In this document: one piece after another, positions 50,029-58,440 of the stretch | Numbering within the stretch: position 1 is the stretch's first letter | Layout: every line of letters starts with the position of its first letter | Source of the DNA: CBDCDJ01 sp965215355 | Lineage (GTDB): Bacteria > Deinococcota > Deinococci > Deinococcales > Trueperaceae | Assembly (NCBI GenBank): GCA_965215355.1 | Contig: CBDCDJ010000007.1 | Location: forward strand, 3,348,001-3,412,000 | Direction: 5' to 3' | DNA: 64,000 bases | Made by a program: the position numbers and the translations under genes | Notes under the pieces: model-generated | Database searches by the model: none | What the model was told of the DNA's origin: nothing | What the model saw: only the letters and a program-made list of their open reading frames with translations

Positions 50029-52386
50029 GTGGACGGAAGTTGGATTTTGCGACTGACGCTCGTCATCGCTTCCGCGTTGCTCGCCCTCTTGACCGGACTG
50101 GGGTGCTGGACGCTGTACCCCGGAGAAAAGGCTTTCAGTTGGGTTGAAAGCAGCGGGCTCGATTATGTGGTCGGCATTGATCCAACGGTTGACGATTCCG
50201 CAACGCAAGCCGCTGTTACCTTTGGTCGCTACCAAGAAGCGTTGAGCGCTTTGAGCCGGCAAGTACCGGGAAACTACTTTGCGTATGCGCTGACCTCACG
50301 TACCGGGCGGCGCTTAGGCGTGGAAACGGGCTCGAGTTTCCCCCTTTTTCAAGAGTTCTACGTCAGCGACACCTTTTTCGAAGCGAGGGGGGTGACCGCG
50401 CGGTACGGCACCTTAGGGCGCGAAACCGATCAGCCTACGGCCGTTATCGGTTATCAGTTGGCCCGGAAAATTTTCGGCGACCCCCGCCTGGCCGTCGGCC
50501 AGCGGGTCAAGCTCTACACGCCCGGCACGTCGGTCGACACCGAATTCAAAACCATCGCGGGGGTGCTGAGCCCGAGTTTCGCACAAGACCCCGAGCTGGA
50601 CGCCGACAATGCCCTTGTCGCCCCGCTCGCGACCCGGCTGGAGGAAGAAGCGGGGACGCCGCTGCACCTCTTTGTCCGCTTCGTCAGTTCTGCGGAGGCC
50701 GCTCTTCGGACGCCGCAACTGAGCGCTTGGGCGAGACGTTATTTCGGTTCAGCGAGCGTTGCGCAATCCGTCAACAGCTTACTGGGGCAGCGGGACGCCT
50801 TCGCCGCCACGGCGCTGCCTAAACTTGCGGCTCGAAGAGCCACGCTTGTCATCTTTGTCGGTCTCCTCGTCATCGCTACGGTGCTGACGCTCTACCTACA
50901 AATTTATGGGACCTACCTCCATTACAGGCGGAGCCTGGGTGTCAAGCTGGCGCTTGGAGCTTCACGTAAGGAAGTGGTGCTGGCGTTCGCGGTCAGTCAA
51001 CTCGGTTACAGCCTTTTAGGGGGAGCGCTAGGCGGGCTCGGTTTGTGGTTCTTGTACCCCTACGCATCCGAGTCGCCTGCGAGTGTTGTGGGCGTGGCCG
51101 TGCTCTCACCTTCCTTGCTCCTACTCTTACTCCTCGCGGCGACCACAGCGCCGTTGTTTAGACAGCCCATTATGGCACTCATACAGGGTCGTGCTCAGCA
51201 CGCGCGCGTGCGCGCTTTGCTCTACCTAACCTACGGCGGCTTGTCTTTAGCGCTCTCCGGAAGCGTCGCCGCTACCCAGGTTTACCTGCAAACGCGAGCG
51301 GAGGCGGGCGGGCTCTCGAACCGGTTCGCGTCCCTCTATACGCTTCAGACGGGCGCGGCTATGCTCGACCTTCGCTCAGAACGAGCGTTCGAGTCGCCTC
51401 AGAGCGGCCTTTCTGTTTTTGAAGAAAGCGACGTGCAGGCCCTTTCATCTCTTCCCGGCGTCACAAGCGCGAGCTTAGCGCAAGTCATCCCGCACTTGAG
51501 CGTCCGGTACGGGAGCCAGGAACTGCTTTTAACAGGAAGTGTCGCCGACCGTGCCTATTTCAAGTTGCTGGGCTTGCGCCTGAGCCGAGGTGACCCGAGC
51601 GGCTGCGTCCTCAGCCAGAGAGCGGCGCGAGAACTGGACCTCAGCCCGGGTCAGAGGCTCGAGCTGGTCGCCCAAAATACGACCTGCCTCGTCAGCGGAA
51701 TTCTCGAGTCACCCCCCGAACTCCTGGCCTGGTTAGTCGCCGATCTACCCGAGGTCGTCATCCCACCCCCAAACGGCGCAGGCTTGAAAACTGTCGGTGA
51801 CGCAACGCCGACTTTTCGTTCCAGCCGTATCCTGCTCGAGCTGGCCTCGCCCGAGGCTCTGGCGGCAGTTCGCGAATGGTTGCAGAAAACACATCCTCAG
51901 CTACCGGCCGAACTCCTCCCTTACGTTCCCGACGCTCGCGATTTACTCTCCAGTCTACGCGTCCAAGCTCGACTTTTTCTCCTCACGGCCATACTCGCGG
52001 CAAGCCTGAGTCTTTGGGGGATTTTCAACGGAGGTCTGTTGCTGTTGCGCGCAGAGCGTGCTCGCATCATTTTGGACCGAGCTTTAGGTATGCCTGCTTT
52101 TTACCTGCTCCGTGTGTGGGGGTTCAAGGTACTCGGCCTGGGAGCCCTCAGTACCATTTCGGGTTGGCTCGTCGGTTACGTTTTTACCGTCAGGCTTTAC
52201 AACGCCCTGGCTCTCGGCGTGCCGGGCCTACCCGAACGTGAGACGGTCATGTTTAGCCCCACCTTGGTTCTCGTAACTGTTGTTGCACTTTTAACTTTTA
52301 GCACAGGCTTAATCCTCGTGGTAGCGCACAAAATGAGGAGGCAGCCGGCTCTAACCCTGCAGGAAGACGGAGTTGCCTCACTTTGA
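50029..52386 (+). CDS. FtsX/MacB-like ABC permease
   Basis: This 785-residue protein has an N-terminal helix (LTLVIASALLALLTGLGCW) and an extracytoplasmic MacB-type domain (YVVGIDPTVDD to about residue 260). A core of several helices follows (LVIFVGLLVIATVLTLYLQIYG, AVSQLGYSLLGGALGGLGLWFLYPY, LLLLLLLAATTAPL). There is a second extracytoplasmic domain and terminal helices (LFLLTAILAASLSLWGIFNGG, LVLVTVVALLTFSTGLILVV). It resembles duplicated FtsX permeases and the integral membrane proteins found with lactococcin 972-type peptides. The matching LolD/MacB-type ATPase is the fusion at 44078. Confidence 0.78.
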   Translation: MDGSWILRLTLVIASALLALLTGLGCWTLYPGEKAFSWVESSGLDYVVGIDPTVDDSATQAAVTFGRYQEALSALSRQVPGNYFAYALTSRTGRRLGVETGSSFPLFQEFYVSDTFFEARGVTARYGTLGRETDQPTAVIGYQLARKIFGDPRLAVGQRVKLYTPGTSVDTEFKTIAGVLSPSFAQDPELDADNALVAPLATRLEEEAGTPLHLFVRFVSSAEAALRTPQLSAWARRYFGSASVAQSVNSLLGQRDAFAATALPKLAARRATLVIFVGLLVIATVLTLYLQIYGTYLHYRRSLGVKLALGASRKEVVLAFAVSQLGYSLLGGALGGLGLWFLYPYASESPASVVGVAVLSPSLLLLLLLAATTAPLFRQPIMALIQGRAQHARVRALLYLTYGGLSLALSGSVAATQVYLQTRAEAGGLSNRFASLYTLQTGAAMLDLRSERAFESPQSGLSVFEESDVQALSSLPGVTSASLAQVIPHLSVRYGSQELLLTGSVADRAYFKLLGLRLSRGDPSGCVLSQRAARELDLSPGQRLELVAQNTTCLVSGILESPPELLAWLVADLPEVVIPPPNGAGLKTVGDATPTFRSSRILLELASPEALAAVREWLQKTHPQLPAELLPYVPDARDLLSSLRVQARLFLLTAILAASLSLWGIFNGGLLLLRAERARIILDRALGMPAFYLLRVWGFKVLGLGALSTISGWLVGYVFTVRLYNALALGVPGLPERETVMFSPTLVLVTVVALLTFSTGLILVVAHKMRRQPALTLQEDGVASL

Positions 52387-52491
52387 CGAAATTCTTCAAC
52401 GCTTTTCGTCTTTACCGGAGGTGAGTTTTTCCTACCGCTCCAAAATACCTTAGCCGGTAAGCTTTCACGCCCCAACCTCGAGCGCACGGGC

Positions 52492-52497
52492 TACACT
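52492..52497 (+). promoter_or_regulatory. -10 box of leaderless promoter for the S41 peptidase
   Basis: GGCTACACTGG ends 5 bases before ATG 52503, leaving no room for a ribosome site. Confidence 0.6.
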
Positions 52498-52502
52498 GGC
52501 AT

Positions 52503-53414
52503 ATGGTCAAACGTTTCTTTGCCATCCTCAGCTTGCTGCTCGTCTGTTTGGCGGGTGCCCAGGATTATTCGGCGCGTTTTGACACCGCCTGGCGGCTCGT
52601 CGCGGAACGGTACTGGGACCTGGCCGACTTGGGCGTGAACTGGGACTCGGTCCGCACCGAGTTCGAGCCCGAAGCCCTCGCCGCTGCGGACGACGCCGCG
52701 TTTTACGAGGTGCTCGAGGCTATGTTTGAGCGCCTCGGCGACAGCCACTCGGTTTTCGTGCCGCCGCAAAAAGTCGAGGAGATTCGCGCTCAGTACGGCG
52801 ACCTGCCTTGTCTGGGCGTGTTCGCCCGGGCGCAGACCGGCGAACAGCTGGGCAACGTCGAGTTCAAACTGCTGGAGGGGGCGGTCGGCTACGTCCGGCT
52901 GCCCGACCTGGCCTCGGACAACGTGGCCGGCAACGTGCGGCAAGCCGTGAGAACCCTGGTGCGGGAGGGCGCGCAAAGCTTCGTGCTCGACCTGCGCGGC
53001 AACCCGGGCGGCCGACTCGTCGAAATGATGGGAACGGCGGGCGTGTTCACGAACGGCTTTTTGTGGCGCACCGTGACCAACTGGGCGCTGCCGCTGCCCT
53101 ACCCCGCCATCGGCGCCGTCGAGACCGAGCTGCCGCTCGCCGTCCTCATCGACGGCGGCGTCAACAGCGCCGCCGAAGGGTTGGCGGGGGCCCTGCAAGA
53201 CAAGGGCCGTGCGACTATCGTCGGTGAAACGAGTGCCGGCAACGTCGAGGCGGTGCTGCCCTTTTGCCTGCGCGACGGCTCGCAAGCTTGGATTGCGGCC
53301 GGGGTGCTCGCCCCCATCGGCGGCCCCACCTGGGAAGGCCGCGGCGTGGTGCCGGATATTGCGACCTCGAGCGCAGACGCGCTGGACGCAGCCGTTAAGT
53401 ACTTGAGAAGATAG
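52503..53414 (+). CDS. secreted S41-family peptidase without PDZ domain
   Basis: This 303-residue protein has a signal peptide KRFFAILSLLLVCLAGAQ. The tail-specific protease core contains FVLDLRGNPGGRLVEMMG near residue 165 and the catalytic Ser in DGGVNSAAEGLAGALQ near 220, with GETSAGNVEAVLP after it. CtpA-type proteases usually carry a PDZ domain before the core. Here that domain is absent or much reduced. It has a leaderless start. Confidence 0.85.
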   Translation: MVKRFFAILSLLLVCLAGAQDYSARFDTAWRLVAERYWDLADLGVNWDSVRTEFEPEALAAADDAAFYEVLEAMFERLGDSHSVFVPPQKVEEIRAQYGDLPCLGVFARAQTGEQLGNVEFKLLEGAVGYVRLPDLASDNVAGNVRQAVRTLVREGAQSFVLDLRGNPGGRLVEMMGTAGVFTNGFLWRTVTNWALPLPYPAIGAVETELPLAVLIDGGVNSAAEGLAGALQDKGRATIVGETSAGNVEAVLPFCLRDGSQAWIAAGVLAPIGGPTWEGRGVVPDIATSSADALDAAVKYLRR

Positions 53415-53442
53415 CTGCCCATGTCCGAACACTCGTTTTTTG

Positions 53443-53495
53443 TGTGGGAGCAGGGGAGAAAAAGCTTTCCCCTTTCCACTCGGTACTTTTTCCCT
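53443..53495. repeat. copy 3 (inverted) of the dispersed AAAAAGTACCGAG element
   Basis: Read on the minus strand it starts AAAAAGTACCGAGTGGAAA, continues AAGCTTTTTCTCCCC and ends CTCCCACAC. This is the same order of parts as the elements at 24736 and 26853. It fills most of the gap between the S41 peptidase and the next gene. Confidence 0.6.
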
Positions 53496-53506
53496 CTCCA
53501 CCTAAC

Positions 53507-54358
53507 GTGACCTCACTCCACGAACGCATTGCCCCCGGCGTTTGGCGGCTCGAGCTGCCCAGCCAAACCCTGCCGCCCTTCACGACCACCAACAGCTACC
53601 TCGTCGCGGACGGCGGTGTGGGCGTGCTCATCGACCCCGGTTTTCACGAACAAAAAAGTTTGCAAGAGGTCGTTGAGGTGTTCGAAGCGGCTGAAGTCTC
53701 TTTTTTCAAGGCCGTCCTCCTCACCCACAGCCACGGCGACCACGTCGCGGGCTTGGGATGGGTGCAAAAGCGCTGGCCCGACGCCGCGGTGTACGTTCAC
53801 CCGAATGAATTGGGCCGCCTCGAGACGCCCGACCTCCAAAACAACCTCCAAGCTCTCAACCCCGAGCGCACCCTCACCGTCGGCAACAAAACCGTCCGCA
53901 CCGTGTTCACCCCCGGCCACAGCCCCGGCCACCTGAGCTACTATCTTGAGGCCGACAAACTCGCCCTCGTCGGCGACGTGTTGGCGGGTAAAGGCTCGAC
54001 CTGGGTCGGCGTGCCCGAGGGAGACGTGGGCGACTACCTGCGAACCATTGACACCCTGCGCAACCTCAAACTCACCGCGCTCGGGCCGGGCCACGGCGAG
54101 ATGATAGGCGACCCCTACACCAAACTGAACGAGGTGCGGCAACACCGCTTGGAGCGGCTCGAGCAGGTTTACAGGGCGCTCGAGTCCGGCCCCCTCACGC
54201 TTCCCAAACTGCGCGAAGCGGTCTATCCCGGTGTGAGCGGGGAACTCGCTAAGTTTACCGACTACAGCTTGCTGGCGCTGCTGAAAAAGCTCATGGAAGA
54301 CATGCGGGTGCTGCACTTAGGGGAGGACGAAACGGGGCCGTACGCGCTGCGGCGTTAG
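53507..54358 (+). CDS. metallo-beta-lactamase-fold hydrolase, LACTB2/glyoxalase II-like
   Basis: This protein of about 283 residues has a zinc motif LLTHSHGDHVAGLGW near residue 80, TPGHSPGHLSYYL near 150, GDVLAGKGS near 170, and GPGHGEMIGDP near 205. A winged-helix-like C-terminal extension (LTLPKLREAVYPGVSGE) is typical of the LACTB2 group. The substrate is unknown. GTG 53507 is chosen because homology begins at LHERIAPGVWRLELP. The bases before it belong to a dispersed repeat and carry no ribosome site. Confidence 0.83.
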   Translation: MTSLHERIAPGVWRLELPSQTLPPFTTTNSYLVADGGVGVLIDPGFHEQKSLQEVVEVFEAAEVSFFKAVLLTHSHGDHVAGLGWVQKRWPDAAVYVHPNELGRLETPDLQNNLQALNPERTLTVGNKTVRTVFTPGHSPGHLSYYLEADKLALVGDVLAGKGSTWVGVPEGDVGDYLRTIDTLRNLKLTALGPGHGEMIGDPYTKLNEVRQHRLERLEQVYRALESGPLTLPKLREAVYPGVSGELAKFTDYSLLALLKKLMEDMRVLHLGEDETGPYALRR

Positions 54359-54591
54359 TTGAGCAAGTGGTCTCGAGCCCGGTTCATCTCCTCAATCGAC
54401 CGGTACTTGTAAACGCCCGGCCGAAAGCGTCTCGAGAACAATCCCAACCTTCCCAAAGGTCTGACGCGCGCTTCAAAGATGCCTCGTCCAGCACATCGCT
54501 CCGCAGGGCTCGATCTTGTGCAAGGGTGCGGAATTTGAAGATGGGCTTTACAAGTGGTCCGTTTGGGCAACGGTAGAAGAAACGACTTCAC
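54355..54591 (-). pseudogene. possible remnant of a small gene
   Basis: The last 30 codons on the minus strand look real (RRFRPGVYKYRSIEEMNRAR plus five residues), like the C-terminus of small proteins ending in R-F-R-S-x-E-E. The codons before them look like shadow sequence. In the neighbouring frame a protein-like run DRALRSDVLDEASLKRASDL occurs just upstream, so a frameshift is possible. It overlaps the end of the histidine phosphatase gene. Confidence 0.3.
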
Positions 54592-55168
54592 GTGTTCGGG
54601 GGTTTAGCTCGAGCCGCGTTACAGCCGTATTTTTGTGGATGAGATGACCCGTTTGCCACGCCTCGCCAGGGTCCAACTTCAAAACGTGTGTGAGCAGCAT
54701 GGTGATGGCCGCGCCGTGGGAGACGAGGATGAGGTTTTCGCCCGCACGTTCTTCAACCAATCTGTCGAAAAACCTGCCGATTCGCTTGCGGACCCCAACA
54801 AGGTTTTCGCCCTGCGGAAAACAAAACGAGACACTGCCGCTTCGCCAACCCGAGAACGTCTCAGGGTCTTCAAGTTCGACCTCTGCAAACGTCTTGCCCT
54901 GCCACGCACCGCAGTCGATTTCAGCGAGGGCGGGCGCTAAAACGATACTGTCGGTCCGACCCAAGCAACAGGCTAAAATCTCCGCCGTTTGTACGGCTCG
55001 CAGGGCGGGGCTCGAGACGACGCCGTCTATCTCGGCACGGCGCAACCACGCGCCGAGGCGCTTTGCCTGCCCTTCGCCCGCAGGCGTGAGGGGAACGGGC
55101 AAACCTCCCTGAAAGCGCTTGTCCAAGTTGCTCTGCGTTTCACCGTGCCGGACGATATAAACGTTCAT
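54548..55168 (-). CDS. histidine phosphatase (phosphoglycerate mutase-like) family protein
   Basis: This 206-residue protein starts NVYIVRHGETQSNLDKRFQGG (phospho-His in RHG). It has VSSPALRAVQTAEIL, the Glu in LAEIDCGAWQGK and the second His in LILVSHGAAITMLL near residue 150. The substrate is not evident. Members act on sugar phosphates, cobalamin precursors or phosphoserine. It starts three bases after the thrC stop. Confidence 0.87.
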   Translation of the reverse strand: MNVYIVRHGETQSNLDKRFQGGLPVPLTPAGEGQAKRLGAWLRRAEIDGVVSSPALRAVQTAEILACCLGRTDSIVLAPALAEIDCGAWQGKTFAEVELEDPETFSGWRSGSVSFCFPQGENLVGVRKRIGRFFDRLVEERAGENLILVSHGAAITMLLTHVLKLDPGEAWQTGHLIHKNTAVTRLELNPRTREVVSSTVAQTDHL

Positions 55169-55171
55169 AAC

Positions 55172-56458
55172 TTAAAGTAAAGCTCGCCGCAGCGCGTCCA
55201 CGCTCGGCTCGAGCACTTCCACACTCGTCTCGCCGTGTAGCAGCGCCTCGAGCGCCTCCTCTCGCGGCGGCTCGACGTTCAGGGCTTGCCGGACCGCGTC
55301 GGGAAACTTAGCCGGGTGGGCGGTGGCGAGGACAATCGTCGGGGTGAGGTCGCTCGTTTCGGCGCGGTAGCGGGCGACGCCTTCCAACCCCACGGCGGTA
55401 TGCGGACAAGCGACGTAGCCGTAAGTCTCGTAGACGGTTTTCATCCGCTCCAAGGTGACTTCATCCGTCACGCTCGTGCCCCACAGCCAGACGCGCAGGC
55501 GCTCCAAGGGCAGCAGGTGGTGCAGCCGTTCAAAGTTGCTCGGCGAGCCCACGTCCATCGCGTTGGACAGCGTCGCAAGGGTGGCGGGAAAGCCGTACGG
55601 TTCGACCGTCGAGTTTAGGAAATCCGGAAAGTAGCGGTTGGCGTTGTGCGCGGCGACGAAGCGGTGAATGGGCTGGCCCATGAGCGCCGCGAACACGCCC
55701 CCGGTGAGGTTGCCCAAATTGCCGCTCGGCACGCAGAAGTTCGGAGCCTCGAGCCCCGCCTCTTTTGCCGCCCATAGGTAGTAGAGTGACTGCGGTAAAA
55801 GCCGCCCGATGTTGATGGAGTTGGCCGAGGACAAGGGCAAGTGGGCTAGGGCCTCATCAACAAAGGCTTCTTTAACCAGGCGCTGACAGTCGTCGAAACT
55901 GCCCTCGACCTTGAAACTCCGCACGCCGGGGCGCTTCATGACGAGTTGCCGCTCTTGCACCTCGCTCACTTTACCCGCGGGGTAGAGCAGCACGACCTCG
56001 ATGTTGTCCATCCCCGCGAAGCCGTCCGCCACCGCGCTGCCGGTGTCGCCCGAGGTCGCCACCAAAATGGTGCGCGTCTCGCCGCGCCTGTTCAAAAAGT
56101 GCTGCATGAGTCGCGCCATCGTGCGCGCGCCGACGTCTTTGAACGACAGGGTGGGGCCGTGAAACAGCTCGAGCACCCACAAACCCTTTTCGAGCTGCAC
56201 CAACGGCACTGGAAAGTTCAGCGCGTCGCGGACGACGCCCTCCAGAACTTCAGGGGGGACCTCGTTCTCGAGCCAGGCAGGCAAGACTTTAACGCCGACC
56301 TCGGCGAGCGTGTCGGCGTTTTGCCAGGTCGAGGGCTCGAGCTGCGGCACGAAGTCGGGAACGAACAAACCGCCGTCCGGGGCGAGGCCTTTGAGGAGGG
56401 CGTCTTCGAAGGAAACGAGGGTTTTGGCCTCGTCGCGAGTGCTGAAGTAGGCGGTCAC
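55172..56458 (-). CDS. thrC: threonine synthase
   Basis: This 428-residue PLP enzyme converts phosphohomoserine to threonine. It has the PLP Lys in LFHGPTLSFKDVGARTMARL near residue 108, the phosphate loop VATSGDTGSAVADGF and PSGNLGNLTGGVFAAL further on. The N-terminal YFSTRDEAKTLVSFEDALLKG is typical. GTG 56458 overlaps the stop of the preceding gene (GTGA). No homoserine kinase gene is adjacent. Confidence 0.93.
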   Translation of the reverse strand: MTAYFSTRDEAKTLVSFEDALLKGLAPDGGLFVPDFVPQLEPSTWQNADTLAEVGVKVLPAWLENEVPPEVLEGVVRDALNFPVPLVQLEKGLWVLELFHGPTLSFKDVGARTMARLMQHFLNRRGETRTILVATSGDTGSAVADGFAGMDNIEVVLLYPAGKVSEVQERQLVMKRPGVRSFKVEGSFDDCQRLVKEAFVDEALAHLPLSSANSINIGRLLPQSLYYLWAAKEAGLEAPNFCVPSGNLGNLTGGVFAALMGQPIHRFVAAHNANRYFPDFLNSTVEPYGFPATLATLSNAMDVGSPSNFERLHHLLPLERLRVWLWGTSVTDEVTLERMKTVYETYGYVACPHTAVGLEGVARYRAETSDLTPTIVLATAHPAKFPDAVRQALNVEPPREEALEALLHGETSVEVLEPSVDALRRALL

Positions 56459-56748
56459 AGCGCGGCCTGGGGTTCGGCTCGAGCGTCGCGGGGACGTTTG
56501 AAGTGCATGTGGTGCATCCCGCTGGTCTCGGAAAACGCGTGGGTCGCCAACTCCCAGCCGTCCGCCCCGACGAGCGCTAAGAGTTCGGGCAAGCTCGCGG
56601 GAGCCTCCTCGTCTTTGCCTGAGTAGCTGCTCACCCGCTCGCCGTCGACGTCCAGCAGGGCGAATTCCTTCGTGATGCCGCGCCCCTTGTAAGTAAACCT
56701 GATAGAGAGGTAATCCCACTGCACGCTTGTCACCGCAGACCTTGTCAC
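56455..56748 (-). CDS. DUF4177-like small protein between hom and thrC
   Basis: This 97-residue protein has VQWDYLSIRFTYKGRGITKE at the start, LLALVGADGWELATHAF in the middle and MHHMHFKRP near the end, the pattern of DUF4177-like proteins (W-E-Y ... G-W-E-L). GTG 56748 overlaps the hom stop, and its own stop overlaps thrC. The four-base overlaps on both sides show it belongs to the threonine operon. A regulatory or accessory role is possible. Confidence 0.72.
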   Translation of the reverse strand: MTRSAVTSVQWDYLSIRFTYKGRGITKEFALLDVDGERVSSYSGKDEEAPASLPELLALVGADGWELATHAFSETSGMHHMHFKRPRDARAEPQAAL

Positions 56749-57740
56749 CGCAGTTCCTCGAGCTTGGCGACGGGCTCGGTGGGCACGGGCGCGGCTTTTT
56801 TCAGTAAGCTTGGGCCGGGTCGACCGGCAAGCGCGGCTATCAGGTCGGCCACCACGCCGCTCGCGGTGGGCAACCCGCCCGCGCCCGCGCCGGTAGTCAG
56901 GATTTCGCCGACCGCGTCGCCGCGAAAGTAGAGCGCGTTGCGCCCGCTCGCCGCGTTCGCCAAGGGGTGAACGTTCGGCAGAAACACCGGCCGCACGGTC
57001 GCGCGCCAAGCGCCGTCCTCGGGATAAACGCTGCCCAGCAAGCGCACCCGCCCGCCGAGTTCCAGGGCTTTCTGCATCGTCTCCGGCGTGAGGTTTTCGA
57101 TGCCGGTGGTCGCCGCTTTGACGCTCTCCCAGGTTACTTCCGGGTCGAACACCAGCCGCGCCAGCACGCTCAGTTTGTGGGCCGCGTCGAAGCCGCCGAC
57201 GTCGAGCGTGGGGTCGGCCTCGGCGTAACCGAGCCGCTGGGCCTCGGCGAGGGCCGTTGCGAAGTCGGTGCCTTTTTCAAGCTCGCCCAAGATATAGCTG
57301 CAGGTCCCGTTCAAAATCGCGTGGAGTTCAACGGGCAGTGAGCCCCGCAACGCCCCGGTCAGCGGCCCGACGACGGGCGTGCCCGCCATGACCGCGGCCT
57401 CGAAGTAGGCGTTGCCTTGTTTAAGAAAAGGCTCGAGGTCGTCCCAGCGCTCGGCCAGCACCGCTTTGTTGGCGGTGACGACCCGTTTGCCCTGTTCAAG
57501 CGCGCTCAGCGTGAGGTCGCCCGCCAAGCCGGTGCCGCCCATGACCTCAATCAAGATATCCGCAACGTCCAGAACCTCGTCCGGGTCGGTGGTGAGGGTT
57601 TCGGTGGGGATGGGGTCTCGAGCCTTGTCCAAGTCCCTCACCAACACTTTGGCGAGCGAGGCAGCTACGTCGTCCCGACGGGTGAGAAGCCGGGCGACGG
57701 CCCTACCGACCGTACCCGCACCCAAAAGACCTATTTTCAA
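56745..57740 (-). CDS. hom: homoserine dehydrogenase
   Basis: This 331-residue enzyme reduces aspartate semialdehyde to homoserine. It has the NAD(P) motif KIGLLGAGTVGRAVARLL, TANKAVLAERW near residue 90, and the family signature AILNGTCSYILGELEKG near 145. The C-terminal ACT regulatory domain is absent, so threonine feedback must act elsewhere if at all. The start is TTG 57740 with GAGGA upstream. A six-codon frame ATGAGGACTAAGCTTTGA overlaps it. Confidence 0.93.
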   Translation of the reverse strand: MKIGLLGAGTVGRAVARLLTRRDDVAASLAKVLVRDLDKARDPIPTETLTTDPDEVLDVADILIEVMGGTGLAGDLTLSALEQGKRVVTANKAVLAERWDDLEPFLKQGNAYFEAAVMAGTPVVGPLTGALRGSLPVELHAILNGTCSYILGELEKGTDFATALAEAQRLGYAEADPTLDVGGFDAAHKLSVLARLVFDPEVTWESVKAATTGIENLTPETMQKALELGGRVRLLGSVYPEDGAWRATVRPVFLPNVHPLANAASGRNALYFRGDAVGEILTTGAGAGGLPTASGVVADLIAALAGRPGPSLLKKAAPVPTEPVAKLEELR

Positions 57741-57884
57741 AGCTTAGTCCTCATAGCGACGAGGATAGCATGAGTGCGGGCGGACCCCTCTGCCCTTTGA
57801 GCGGGATTTAGGTGAGTAACACTGTACGATGCCCACAGCAGTTCCAAATTTAACCAAATTCGATTTCAATGTCCAAACGCCCGG

Positions 57885-58440
57885 TTGAATCCTTCGCCTT
57901 TAGGCGGAACAGCTTCAGCGGGGTTGCTAGGATAATGCAATGGCGGAGTATCGACGCGGAGCGCATACGCTGTATGACATCGAGTATCACTTTGTGTGGG
58001 TAACGAAATACAGGTATCAAGTGCTGAAAGGAGAGGTAGCCGAACGAACGAGAGAGTTGATAAGACAAACGTGCCTGAGCCGAGAGATAAAGATAATCAA
58101 AGGGCACGTGAGCAAAGACCATGTACACGTTTTGCTGTCATGCCCACCGAAGCTGAGCCCGTCACGAGTTATGCAGTATCTGAAAGGAAGAAGCTCACGG
58201 CTGCTGCAACAAGAGTTTCCGCACCTGAAGAAGCGTTACTGGGGACGGCACATCTGGGCGCGGGGGTACTTTTGTGCAAGCGTAGGGACCATCAGTAAAG
58301 AACAGATAAGAGCGTATATCGAGCAACATGATAAGGAACCTATCGAGGAAAGCTTTAGCATTGATGAAGACGAACAGGCTTGAGCCTGAGAGGTCACTTT
58401 CAGTGCCGAAACCAACCCACCGGCTTCAGCCGGTAGGTCG
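57885..58440 (+). mobile_element. IS200/IS605-family insertion sequence, tnpA only
   Basis: The element contains one tnpA gene between short subterminal hairpins: CGCCT-TT-AGGCG (57895-57906) on the left and ACCGGCT-TC-AGCCGGT (58419-58434) on the right. Such hairpins are what the Y1 transposase recognises. There is no tnpB. Exact ends cannot be set by eye. It lies within the larger inverted-repeat element. Confidence 0.75.
57940..58383 (+). CDS. tnpA: IS200/IS605 transposase TnpA (Y1 HUH)
   Basis: This is a 147-residue single-strand DNA transposase: HTLYDIEYHFVWVTKYRYQVL at the start, HUH motif SKDHVHVLLS near residue 60, RYWGRHIWARGYFCASVG, and the catalytic Tyr region EQIRAYIEQHD near 125. 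The length and motifs are complete, so it may be active. The left hairpin lies in its leader. Confidence 0.95.
   Translation: MAEYRRGAHTLYDIEYHFVWVTKYRYQVLKGEVAERTRELIRQTCLSREIKIIKGHVSKDHVHVLLSCPPKLSPSRVMQYLKGRSSRLLQQEFPHLKKRYWGRHIWARGYFCASVGTISKEQIRAYIEQHDKEPIEESFSIDEDEQA

Noticed and set aside
57739..57760. Six-codon frame ATGAGGACTAAGCTTTGA before hom as an attenuation leader peptide
   Set aside because: It has only one Thr codon and no alternative hairpins around it, so there is no basis for an attenuator.
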